Origin: Gammaproteobacteria bacterium
GTDB taxonomy: Bacteria; Pseudomonadota; Gammaproteobacteria; SZUA-229
Length of the DNA: 15,971 nt
Direction of reading: 5' to 3'
Assembly: GCA_029880105.1 (NCBI GenBank)
Contig: JAOUPA010000032.1
Location: forward strand, 1 to 15,971
Positions 6,351-13,318 of the stretch are shown piece after piece. A program made the position numbers and the translations under genes. The notes beneath the pieces were generated by a model. That model made no database searches, was not told the DNA's origin, and was given only the letters and a program-made list of their open reading frames with translations. Numbering within the stretch: position 1 is the stretch's first letter; every line of letters begins with the position of its first letter.

Positions 6351-8708
6351 TTACGCTGTTAGCGATGCGAAAAGTGTCGGTAATTTTTCTGGTAATCGAT
6401 CAACATTGTCGATGATGGTGTAATTATTCTCACCAAAGATACGTTTTACATAAGCATCTGCATCTGGATCCAGTGTCAGGCAATAAGTCAGCACGCCAGA
6501 ACCATAGAGTTCTTCAACGGCCTTCTTGGTATCGTGTCGCAAGTGCTGTGGATCGCGTTCATCGATATCTGCCGGCTCACCGTCGGTAACCAGTAAGATT
6601 AGTTTGCGTTTTTCCTGTTGTTTCAATAGGTGATAACCAGCATGGCGTAGTGCTGCACCCATGCGGGTTGATAGTCCACCCTTCATGCCCGCTAAACGAG
6701 ATTTTGCTTCATCATCAAAATGCTGGTTGAAGTCCTTAAAGCGATAATACTGTACATCGTGGCGGCCATCTGATGAAAAACCATGTAGTGCAAAGGGGTC
6801 GCCAATACCATTGATTGCTGTAGAAACGAGCGTTGCAGCTTCACGGGTTAACTGCAGTACGGTCTTATCAGAACCTGCCATGGCTTCATTGGTCGATTCG
6901 GATAGATCCATCAGTACCACAACAGACAGGTCACGGTTTTTGATTACATTTCGCATAGTAATGCGTGGATTGGGCTGTTCTCCCATGCGAATTGAGATCA
7001 TGGCATCGACTGCCGCATTGATATCGATTTCGTCACCATCTTCCAGGCCGCGCATACGCTGAACGCCTTCAGGTGTTAATAGATCGATGATCTGTCTAAT
7101 GCGATGGGCTATTGGTCGATACTCAATCAGTATATTGTCTATGTCCTCAATAAAGCCTTTGGGCTGGCGTCGCTCATAAACTGTGACCCAGTCAGGACGG
7201 TGTAACTGGATCTGGTAATCCCATTCCTGGTAATGGAAGGGATCAGACACTGGCTCCTTGCCCCACATGTCATTAAAGCTTTGTTGGCCATCAGACAGAT
7301 CATCTTCATAAGGGAACATTTCCGTCGGACAGGTCCATATCTCCTGGGCATCATCACCGGCCAGTTCACAATCGACTTCATTGGCCATTTCCATGACATT
7401 CATGACACGGCGTACCTGGCGTTGGCTTGCTGGCACATATTCCGTTTCAACGTTCCAGTCGAATTCTTCGAATTCCCAGACATAGCGATTATCATCACGA
7501 TATGGAATACGAATACGTTCCAGAATACGCAGGCTGGGTACATTCTTACGCGATGCAAAAAGGTTAAATAGCTCCAGGCCCATGTGCCAGGAAAACTGGT
7601 TATTGTCCTGATTTGCTTCTATTTCATTATGAAATTTTTCGACGATGGCGCTAACTTCAGCATCATCTGACTTAATAGTGTCATCCAGCAACATCAGGGC
7701 AATATGCTCAAGCTCAAGCATTGATGGATGCTCGGGTTCATTGTCATTATCGGTAATTTTTAGCAATGTTGACCATAGTTTCCTTAAACCTGGAAAATCA
7801 TGGCATGCCTTATATTCGACGCGGGCATCTTCCATAAAGCCGATAAAAAACATCTGGGCTGGGCTTAGTTGTTCAGCAGAAATGGGTGCTGTGGAATAAC
7901 ACATGTGTGCAGCCATGTGTGCGGCAGTAGCACGGTACAGTTCGAGACCGGCAATCTTGTTTTCATCCGGGCCGTAGTCATCGACAGCGTCAGGCATGTG
8001 CAAGATGCGGTGTTCGATATAAGGCCGGAAATCAGTATAGTCGGCACCCGTAGGACGCAGGAAGAAATCACGCCCCCATAGTGCACGCAGGTAAAAATTC
8101 AGTTTACGCTGTACTTTAATAAACAGAATGCCACGACGTTCTTTTTGTAACATGGCCAGAGAATCGGCTGATTCCAGATTAAAGTAGGTAGTCAGGTTAT
8201 TAAAATCACGACGGTATGCCTGGGCACCGAAGTTTGCCCAGCGACGTAAACCACTAAGTGTAAGTTTACCCAGTAGTTCATCTATGTGATTCAGCATTGG
8301 GCGCAAGCCACGTGCTGCGGTTGAGGCAAACTGGTGGATAAATGTCAGGTAGCCACGTAGCAACTGTGCGTCACCCAGGTTGCGAGCAGCAGATGGCAGG
8401 CTGCTAAATAGCAGCGAAATCACTTCACCGGAAGTCATTGAAGATAACTTCATTGCGGCCGTAATGCAGTCTTCTAGGATGTCCTCACCGCATTCTTTGG
8501 CGACCAGGGGCATTTCCTGCAGGTAAGTAATGACCAGGTCATTGCCACGCCCCAGCTTGGCCATTGATTTGGCACCATCAAGATAAGTTGCCAGACCAGT
8601 AGGTGACATAATGCGGGCAGCTTCATGGAACGTGCTATTCAGTACATCACGTATTTCTGGTGCGACATCCTGTAACTGTTCTTCGTAATCTTCGAGTTTG
8701 ATACTCAT
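6351..8708 (-). CDS. cbbO: CbbO, VWA-domain RuBisCO activase subunit (form I module)
   Basis: This 785-residue protein is the second CbbO in the window and the RuBisCO-binding adaptor of the CbbQO activase. The C-terminal VWA domain has an intact MIDAS: DLSES from Asp601, the GLSTRMG segment, and TDGEP with Asp709. The helical N-terminal region aligns with the other CbbO but is clearly more divergent than the VWA domain. The linker between the two parts (about residues 415-490) is longer than in the paralogue, acidic, and contains two cysteines and a proline-rich patch before the shared EWDY segment. The gene starts at 8708 with a modest AGGT site, 81 bases after cbbQ. Linkage to cbbLS makes form I RuBisCO the probable client (inference supported by studies of dual CbbQO systems in Acidithiobacillus). 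Confidence 0.95.
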   Translation of the reverse strand: MSIKLEDYEEQLQDVAPEIRDVLNSTFHEAARIMSPTGLATYLDGAKSMAKLGRGNDLVITYLQEMPLVAKECGEDILEDCITAAMKLSSMTSGEVISLLFSSLPSAARNLGDAQLLRGYLTFIHQFASTAARGLRPMLNHIDELLGKLTLSGLRRWANFGAQAYRRDFNNLTTYFNLESADSLAMLQKERRGILFIKVQRKLNFYLRALWGRDFFLRPTGADYTDFRPYIEHRILHMPDAVDDYGPDENKIAGLELYRATAAHMAAHMCYSTAPISAEQLSPAQMFFIGFMEDARVEYKACHDFPGLRKLWSTLLKITDNDNEPEHPSMLELEHIALMLLDDTIKSDDAEVSAIVEKFHNEIEANQDNNQFSWHMGLELFNLFASRKNVPSLRILERIRIPYRDDNRYVWEFEEFDWNVETEYVPASQRQVRRVMNVMEMANEVDCELAGDDAQEIWTCPTEMFPYEDDLSDGQQSFNDMWGKEPVSDPFHYQEWDYQIQLHRPDWVTVYERRQPKGFIEDIDNILIEYRPIAHRIRQIIDLLTPEGVQRMRGLEDGDEIDINAAVDAMISIRMGEQPNPRITMRNVIKNRDLSVVVLMDLSESTNEAMAGSDKTVLQLTREAATLVSTAINGIGDPFALHGFSSDGRHDVQYYRFKDFNQHFDDEAKSRLAGMKGGLSTRMGAALRHAGYHLLKQQEKRKLILLVTDGEPADIDERDPQHLRHDTKKAVEELYGSGVLTYCLTLDPDADAYVKRIFGENNYTIIDNVDRLPEKLPTLFASLTA

Positions 8709-8789
8709 ATCTAAAAGACCTTTGACGCGAAGTTCGCAAACAAAATAAAAGTGTTAACTTAAGGCTCTCAGGCCATTACTTTTATTCTA

Positions 8790-9605
8790 TTAACCAAAGA
8801 ATGTCTGTACCGCTGCGTTCAATGTGTCGCGCATATCAGGGTCATCTGTCAGAGGCGTAACCATGGTAATGCTGCAGGCAGCTTCAGCGTTAATACCTTT
8901 GTTGATCAACTGGCCTGCATATACCAGCAGACGAGTCGAGATGCCTTCATCCAGGCCGTGACCTTTCAGGTTGCGGGCGCGGTGTGCGATCTGAACCAGT
9001 TTCTCTGCGATTGCTTTATCTACACCCGATTCTTTGGCAACAATTTGAACCTCGATGTCTTCAGCTGGATAATCAAAATCCAGGCCACCAAAACGTTGTT
9101 TAGTTGATTGCTTCAGGTCCTTCATCAAGGACTGATAACCAGGGTTGTAAGAAATGACCAGCTGGAAATCAGGGTGTGCATTGATTAGCTCACCTTTTTT
9201 ATCCAGAGGTAGTGTACGACGGTGGTCAGTCAGCGGGTGAATCACAACCGTGGTATCCTGACGGGCTTCAACAACCTCATCAAGATAACAGATAGCACCG
9301 ATACGCGCTGCGGTTGTCAGAGGGCCATCCTGCCACTTGGTGCCGTCCTTATCGAGCAGGAAACGACCGACAAGGTCGGATGCGGTCATGTCTTCATTAC
9401 AGGCAACGGTAATTAATGGCTTGCCTAATTTATAGGCCATGTACTCAACAAAACGTGATTTACCACAACCCGTCGGGCCTTTGAGCATCATCGGCATGCG
9501 CACGTTGTATGCGGCTTCGTAAAGACCAATTTCGTCGGCTACTGGCTCGTAGTAGGGTTCGTCTTTAATAATGTATTGTTGTGGATCTACTGTAATTTCT
9601 GACAT
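8790..9605 (-). CDS. cbbQ: CbbQ, MoxR-type AAA+ ATPase of RuBisCO activase (form I module)
   Basis: This 271-residue MoxR-family ATPase is the motor ring of the CbbQO activase. Walker A is GPTGCGKS at 43-50 and Walker B is ICYLDE at 105-110. The TDHRRTLPLDKKGE block and the VISYNPGYQS segment are the same as in the second copy. The chosen start is ATG at 9605, giving MSEITVDPQQ, because AAAGGTGA lies just upstream. A longer reading would need TTG at 9629 and has no better site. The gene follows the 107-residue gene by 36 bases and precedes cbbO by 81 bases, all on one strand. It is probably transcribed from the cbbL promoter through the terminator after cbbS, or from a promoter not recognised here. 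Confidence 0.95.
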   Translation of the reverse strand: MSEITVDPQQYIIKDEPYYEPVADEIGLYEAAYNVRMPMMLKGPTGCGKSRFVEYMAYKLGKPLITVACNEDMTASDLVGRFLLDKDGTKWQDGPLTTAARIGAICYLDEVVEARQDTTVVIHPLTDHRRTLPLDKKGELINAHPDFQLVISYNPGYQSLMKDLKQSTKQRFGGLDFDYPAEDIEVQIVAKESGVDKAIAEKLVQIAHRARNLKGHGLDEGISTRLLVYAGQLINKGINAEAACSITMVTPLTDDPDMRDTLNAAVQTFFG

Positions 9606-9641
9606 GACATCACCTTTTTTGATGTTCAAAGTTTCTGTTAG

Positions 9642-9965
9642 TTATTGGTCACTATAAGTTTCATATTCGCCATCCCATCCCTGAGAGCGTGCTTTTTCCA
9701 CAGCTTCTTTATGAATGCGTTGATGACGCTTGAATAAGTCTTCAGGCAAATGGCTGACCAGGCAGCCATATTTGTCCCACTCGGCATTAACCTTCTGTAA
9801 TAAGGAGTCAATCCCGGCTAGGTTCCAGCCTTCGCAGGTTTCTGTCTCTGGAATCAGTTCGAACACCCAGGCGTCACGAATTGTTTTGCCAATGTTGGTC
9901 ATGCCACCGAACAGGTCGTTGTCAATGCCTACATATTTATCGGGTCTTGATGTTGGTCCAGCCAT
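9642..9965 (-). CDS. Unrecognised 107-residue protein between cbbS and cbbQ
   Basis: The start is ATG at 9965, preceded by AGAAGG. A longer reading from 10007 would run through the terminator hairpin and is rejected. The protein begins MAGPTSRPDKYVGIDNDLFG and continues with a conserved-looking core containing DAWVFELIPE, EGWNLAGIDSLL and HLPEDLFKRHQRIHKEA. It has no signal peptide or membrane segment, so it should be cytoplasmic. It is acidic in the first half and helical and basic in the second. I do not recognise the family. It is not the pterin-dehydratase-like RuBisCO assembly factor acRAF, since those motifs are absent. Its place between RuBisCO and its activase points to a RuBisCO-linked role, which is positional inference only. 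Confidence 0.85.
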   Translation of the reverse strand: MAGPTSRPDKYVGIDNDLFGGMTNIGKTIRDAWVFELIPETETCEGWNLAGIDSLLQKVNAEWDKYGCLVSHLPEDLFKRHQRIHKEAVEKARSQGWDGEYETYSDQ

Positions 9966-9989
9966 AGTAAAACCTTCTGTTACAGTGTT

Positions 9990-10023
9990 AAAAAAGCCCC
10001 TGACCACATGACGTAGCAGGGGC
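9990..10023 (-). terminator. Intrinsic terminator after cbbS
   Basis: On the minus strand GCCCCTG (10023-10017) pairs with CAGGGGC (10002-9996) over a 14-base loop and is followed by six T residues (9995-9990). It lies about 33 bases past the cbbS stop. The stem bases are nearly the same as in the terminator after cbbM. Confidence 0.88.
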
Positions 10024-10055
10024 CTTTAGTTTCTTCTGGTTGAAATCCGGACTAA

Positions 10056-10412
10056 TTAAACAGCTTGGCCGCGGAATATAACCATAGATGCACCAGCGCA
10101 CTGTGCAAAGTTGTCCAGGCCTAACAGGCGAACGTGGTTGCCTGGGTGTGCCTTTTTACAAGCTTCACACTCAGCCAGGATGGCGTCAACATTTGTTTCA
10201 CCAAACATTGGTAGCTTCCACATGTACCAGTATGAACCGCTGGCATTCTGAGGCTCAGTATGCTCAATAGATGGGTTCCAACCTTTAGATACGATGTACT
10301 CAATCTGAGTACGAATCTGCTCAGGAGACATTGCTGGCAGGTAAGAGAAAGTCTCGAACTTACGACTTGCAGTGTCGGCTAAGCTTGAATTGTAATCTTG
10401 CATATCACTCAT
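10056..10412 (-). CDS. cbbS: Form I RuBisCO small subunit
   Basis: This 118-residue small subunit caps the L8S8 hexadecamer of form I RuBisCO and is needed for full activity. Typical features are the KFETFSYLPAMSPEQI opening, the EYIVSKGWNPSIEH segment, the YWYMWKLPMFGE block and the C-terminal VRLLGLDNFAQC strand. ATG at 10412 has GGAG about nine bases upstream. It lies 87 bases after cbbL. Linkage to cbbQ/cbbO and the absence of carboxysome genes fit the form IA type usually called IAq. The gap from cbbL holds a perfect palindrome that may affect the ratio of the two messages. Confidence 0.97.
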   Translation of the reverse strand: MSDMQDYNSSLADTASRKFETFSYLPAMSPEQIRTQIEYIVSKGWNPSIEHTEPQNASGSYWYMWKLPMFGETNVDAILAECEACKKAHPGNHVRLLGLDNFAQCAGASMVIFRGQAV

Positions 10413-10453
10413 TGTGATTTACTCCAAATTAAATTTTCAAATTCGTTTTAAGC

Positions 10454-10478
10454 GGCGAGACAAATGATTTGTCTCGCC
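10454..10478. repeat. Perfect 12-base inverted repeat between cbbL and cbbS
   Basis: GGCGAGACAAAT at 10454-10465 is followed by one base and then its exact complement at 10467-10478. A transcript would form a strong hairpin about 22 bases after the cbbL stop and 41 bases before the cbbS start. On the coding strand no T run follows, so it is more likely an mRNA-stability or processing element than a full terminator. Confidence 0.85.
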
Positions 10479-10499
10479 ATCTTGTGTTTAAACCGGAAA

Positions 10500-11918
10500 T
10501 TACTTGTGAGAAACGTCCAGTTTGTCAACTGTGTCAAATTCGAACTTGATTTCTTTCCAGGTTTCCATCGCAGCAGCCAGTTCTGGGCTGTGCTTGGCAG
10601 CATTAGTAAGGATGTCCTTACCTTCTTTTTCAAGTTCACGACCTGAGTTACGAGCCTCAACACATGCTTCAACTGCAACACGGTTAGCGGCCGCACCAGC
10701 AGCGTTACCCCAGGGATGACCCAGCGTACCACCACCGAACTGCAGTACAGAGTCGTCACCGAAGATGCTAACCAGCGCAGGCATGTGCCATACGTGGATA
10801 CCACCAGAAGCAACAGGGATAACACCTGGCATTGAGCCCCAATCCTGGTCGAAGAAGATACCACGTGAACGGTCTTCAGGAACGAAGCTGTCGCGCATGA
10901 TGTCAATCCAGCCCAGAGTCGCGTCACGGTCGCCTTCCAGCTTACCTACAACAGTACCTGAGTGCAGGTGGTCACCACCAGACAGACGCAGACACTTGGT
11001 CAGTACACGGAAGTGGATGCCGTGGTGTGGGTTACGGTCGAGAACCGCGTGCATAGCACGGTGGATGTGCAGTAACATGCCGTTACGCTGACACCATTGA
11101 GCCAGCTGGGTATTTGCAGAGAAACCACCAGTCAGGAAGTCGTGCATGATGATTGGCGCGCCAATTTCTTTCGCATATTCAGCTCGACGCATCATTTCGT
11201 CAGCAGTAGGTGCAGTAACGTTCAGATAGTGGCCTTTACGCTCACCAGTTTCTGCTTCTGCTTTCAGAATCGCTTCCATAACGAAGTCGAAACGGTGTTT
11301 CCAGCGCATGAATGGCTGAGAGTTAACGTTTTCGTCATCTTTAGTGAAGTCAAGACCGCCACGCAGACCTTCGTAACAGGCGCGACCGTAGTTCTTGGCA
11401 GACAGGCCCAGCTTAGGCTTGATAGTGCAACCCAGCATAGGACGACCATACTTGTTCATGATGTCACGCTCAACCTGGATACCCTGTGGTGGACCATTAC
11501 AGGTCATCACATAAGCCAGTGGGAAGCGGATGTCTTCCAGACGCAGTGCACGTAGTGCTTTAAAGCCGAATACGTTACCAACCAGTGAAGTCAGAACGTT
11601 TACAACAGAACCTTCTTCGAACAGGTCGATTGGGTAAGCGATAAATGCGTAGAAGCAGGTGTCGTCACCTGGTACGTCTTCGATCGCGTAAGCACGACCT
11701 TTGTAGTGATCAAGGTCAGTCAGCAGGTCGGTCCATACTGTAGTCCAGGTACCAGTTGAAGATTCAGCAGCTACCGCAGCAGCAACCTCTTCACGTGGTA
11801 CGCCAGGTTGTGGAGTTACTTTGAAGCATGCCAGAATATCATTCTCGCTTGGAGTATATTCAGGCATCCAATATGTTTCGCGGTATTCTTTTACACCCGC
11901 ATCGTACTTTTTAGCCAT
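10500..11918 (-). CDS. cbbL: Form I RuBisCO large subunit
   Basis: This 472-residue large subunit is of usual form I length. It carboxylates ribulose-1,5-bisphosphate as part of an L8S8 enzyme. Visible landmarks are catalytic K167 in TIKPKLGLS, carbamylated K193 with metal ligands D195 and E196 in GGLDFTKDDE, the HIHRAMHAV segment with active-site histidine, and loop 6 GTVVGKLEGD. The opening MAKKYDAGVKEYRETYW is typical of proteobacterial form IA enzymes. ATG at 11918 has AGGAGA seven bases upstream (11931-11926). It is the first gene of the minus-strand operon, driven from the region shared with cbbR. With cbbQO and no carboxysome genes, it is most likely a cytoplasmic IAq enzyme. All key residues are intact. 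Confidence 0.98.
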   Translation of the reverse strand: MAKKYDAGVKEYRETYWMPEYTPSENDILACFKVTPQPGVPREEVAAAVAAESSTGTWTTVWTDLLTDLDHYKGRAYAIEDVPGDDTCFYAFIAYPIDLFEEGSVVNVLTSLVGNVFGFKALRALRLEDIRFPLAYVMTCNGPPQGIQVERDIMNKYGRPMLGCTIKPKLGLSAKNYGRACYEGLRGGLDFTKDDENVNSQPFMRWKHRFDFVMEAILKAEAETGERKGHYLNVTAPTADEMMRRAEYAKEIGAPIIMHDFLTGGFSANTQLAQWCQRNGMLLHIHRAMHAVLDRNPHHGIHFRVLTKCLRLSGGDHLHSGTVVGKLEGDRDATLGWIDIMRDSFVPEDRSRGIFFDQDWGSMPGVIPVASGGIHVWHMPALVSIFGDDSVLQFGGGTLGHPWGNAAGAAANRVAVEACVEARNSGRELEKEGKDILTNAAKHSPELAAAMETWKEIKFEFDTVDKLDVSHK

Positions 11919-11953
11919 TTCTAGCTCTCCTAGTTAATTAAATAGTGTTGAAT

Positions 11954-11982
11954 TCATGTCTTCGAACCGATTTGAGACATGA
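11954..11982. repeat. Inverted repeat in the cbbL leader
   Basis: TCATGTCT at 11954-11961 and its exact complement AGACATGA at 11975-11982 are separated by 13 bases. It would lie in the untranslated leader of cbbL, about 35 bases upstream of the start, and may form a hairpin or be a regulator site. Confidence 0.5.
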
Positions 11983-12015
11983 GCTCGAACCTGGTTAAGT
12001 GCATCAACGAGGATG

Positions 12016-12043
12016 AGTATAATGATTCGAATTTTTGTTACAA
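12016..12043 (-). promoter_or_regulatory. Probable sigma70-type promoter of cbbL
   Basis: On the minus strand TATACT (12021-12016) is the -10 box. TTGTAA (12043-12038), 16 bases upstream, is the -35 box; shifting it by one base gives TTTGTA with 17-base spacing. Transcription would begin near 12009, giving a leader of about 90 bases. An inverted repeat at 12054-12067 lies where a LysR-type activator normally binds. Confidence 0.6.
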
Positions 12044-12053
12044 ATCACGATTA

Positions 12054-12067
12054 ATGATTATAATCAT
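12054..12067. promoter_or_regulatory. Palindrome upstream of cbbL promoter, candidate CbbR site
   Basis: ATGATTATAATCAT is a perfect 14-base palindrome located about 45-60 bases upstream of the predicted cbbL transcription start. The surrounding bases also fit the TNA-N7-TNA pattern known for CbbR sites (TTA, seven bases, TAA from 12051). LysR-type regulators commonly contact DNA at this distance. Confidence 0.5.
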
Positions 12068-12091
12068 AAGTAAAAACTTATATATAATTTA

Positions 12092-12122
12092 TTATTAACT
12101 TGGTATAGCTTATAGTTAATAA
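12092..12122. promoter_or_regulatory. Inverted repeat in the cbbL-cbbR gap, candidate regulator site
   Basis: TTATTAACT at 12092-12100 and its exact complement AGTTAATAA at 12114-12122 are separated by 13 bases. The arm spacing suits a dimeric regulator, and the site lies midway between the divergent genes. It could be a second CbbR site. Confidence 0.4.
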
Positions 12123-12153
12123 CTGGAAATGATGCTGTCTATAAATAAATGCT

Positions 12154-12180
12154 TATAGCTAATATTATTAATATGCTATA
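12154..12180. promoter_or_regulatory. Dyad immediately upstream of cbbR
   Basis: Arms TATAGC...GCTATA (12154-12159 and 12175-12180) enclose a second perfect dyad, ATATTA-T-TAATAT (12162-12174), with a two-base bulge on one side. The structure ends eight bases before the cbbR start, where a ribosome binding site would be expected. It could serve autoregulation by CbbR or form a leader hairpin that limits cbbR translation. Confidence 0.45.
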
Positions 12181-12188
12181 TTGCTTAT

Positions 12189-13097
12189 ATGCATATCACT
12201 TTAAGACAACTCGAAGTATTCGCCGCTGTGGCAAGTAATTTGAGCTTTACTCGCGCGGCAGAGGTGCTACACCTGAGCCAGCCCGGTGTGTCTATGCAGA
12301 TCAAGCAGCTGGAGAGTGCGATTGGTCTGCCGCTGTTTGAACATGTTGGTAAAAAAATCTTTCTAACTGATGCTGGCAGAGAAATGTTTACCTACAGCCA
12401 GGGGGTTAGCCATCTGCTGGATGAGGCTGAGGACGTGCTCGAAACCTTAAAAGGTGTGCAGAGCGGAAAACTGGCTATCTCAGTTGCGACTACGGCCAGT
12501 CATTTTACTACTCGTCTGCTGGCAGCATTTTCTCAGCGTTATGAAGGTGTCACCATCAGTCTGGATATCACCAATCGGGAAAGCCTGCGTCGCCAGCTGG
12601 AAAACAACGAACCGGATCTGGTGATTATGGGGCAGCCACCTGAGGGTATCGAGGTCGAGTCGGAGACCTTTATGGAAAACCCTCTGGTGATGATTGCACC
12701 AGCCAATCACCCACTGGTTAAGAAAAAAAACATTCCGCTAACCAGGTTTGAAAATGAACACTTTGTGGTGCGTGAAACCGGATCGGGTACGCGAGGTGCG
12801 GTGCAGCGTGCTTTTGACCAGCAAAATGTGACCTTTCACACAGGTATCGAAATGACCAGTAATGAGGCAATCAAGCAGGCGGTTGAGGCGGGTCTAGGTC
12901 TGGGTATCGTCTCGATCCATACGTTGGAGCTGGAGCTGGAGACAAAGAGGCTAGCGATTCTCGATGTGGAAAAGTTCCCGATTCAACGATACTGGTACAT
13001 TCTGCAGCGTAAAGGTAAGCGTCTGTCACCTGTGGCCAGCGCATTCAAGGAATTTGTCCTGGAAGAGGCCTCCAAGTTTATCCGTCTACCCAAGTAA
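12189..13097 (+). CDS. cbbR: CbbR, LysR-type regulator of Calvin cycle genes
   Basis: This 302-residue protein has an N-terminal winged helix-turn-helix (about residues 3-62, MHITLRQLEVFAAVASNLSF onward, with the LHLSQPGVSMQIKQLE recognition segment) and a LysR substrate-binding domain (about 90-290). CbbR proteins activate cbb operons in response to metabolites such as RuBP or NADPH. The gene diverges from cbbL across 270 bases, the classic arrangement. ATG at 12189 gives the family-typical N-terminus but lacks a recognisable Shine-Dalgarno sequence, so expression is probably low or the message is leaderless-like. It is the only regulator in the window and may control both RuBisCO modules. 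Confidence 0.95.
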   Translation: MHITLRQLEVFAAVASNLSFTRAAEVLHLSQPGVSMQIKQLESAIGLPLFEHVGKKIFLTDAGREMFTYSQGVSHLLDEAEDVLETLKGVQSGKLAISVATTASHFTTRLLAAFSQRYEGVTISLDITNRESLRRQLENNEPDLVIMGQPPEGIEVESETFMENPLVMIAPANHPLVKKKNIPLTRFENEHFVVRETGSGTRGAVQRAFDQQNVTFHTGIEMTSNEAIKQAVEAGLGLGIVSIHTLELELETKRLAILDVEKFPIQRYWYILQRKGKRLSPVASAFKEFVLEEASKFIRLPK

Positions 13098-13318
13098 GTC
13101 TATTCAAAATTGTTCTTCAATAATCCTTATTTAGTGTGTCTTGTACGGATATGCACTATATATAAAGTTGAAATTTATTAAATACATCCACTTTAAAAGA
13201 TAGTTTTTAGCAGTCGGTCTGGGTGTCATGCCGTGGTGTCGGATAGCTGTTGATCGAGCTAAAGCTATGAATTTAAGATGGTAATCGTTAGCGATTGCAC
13301 AAAAAAAGGGGTTTTACA
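13098..13318. other. Gap between cbbR and the NHL/TPR gene, nothing convincing
   Basis: These 221 bases lack an open frame, a clear terminator for cbbR or a convincing promoter. They are AT-rich near 13100-13210. The only functional signal seen is the ribosome binding site AGGGG at 13307-13311 for the next gene. Confidence 0.5.

Noticed and set aside
8728..8738. GCGAA/TTCGC repeat between cbbQ and cbbO as a control element
   Set aside because: Five-base arms with one central base are too short to be distinguished from chance.
9606..9629. TTG start for the form I cbbQ, eight residues longer
   Set aside because: The ATG at 9605 has AAAGGTGA directly upstream and aligns better with the start of the second CbbQ.
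9966..10007. Longer start for the 107-residue gene
   Set aside because: The extension would encode residues through the T run and base of the terminator hairpin, while the ATG at 9965 has a proper binding site.
10448..10927. 159-residue open frame on the minus strand overlapping cbbL
   Set aside because: It is a frame-shifted shadow of the well-supported cbbL coding sequence, with no start signal and a composition unlike a protein.
11097..11555. 152-residue open frame antisense to cbbL
   Set aside because: Shadow of a highly conserved gene whose codon bias keeps the opposite strand open. It has no ribosome binding site or recognisable family.
13281..13297. Small inverted repeat AATCG/CGATT as a cbbR terminator
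   Set aside because: Only five base pairs, far from the cbbR stop, and not followed closely enough by a T run.
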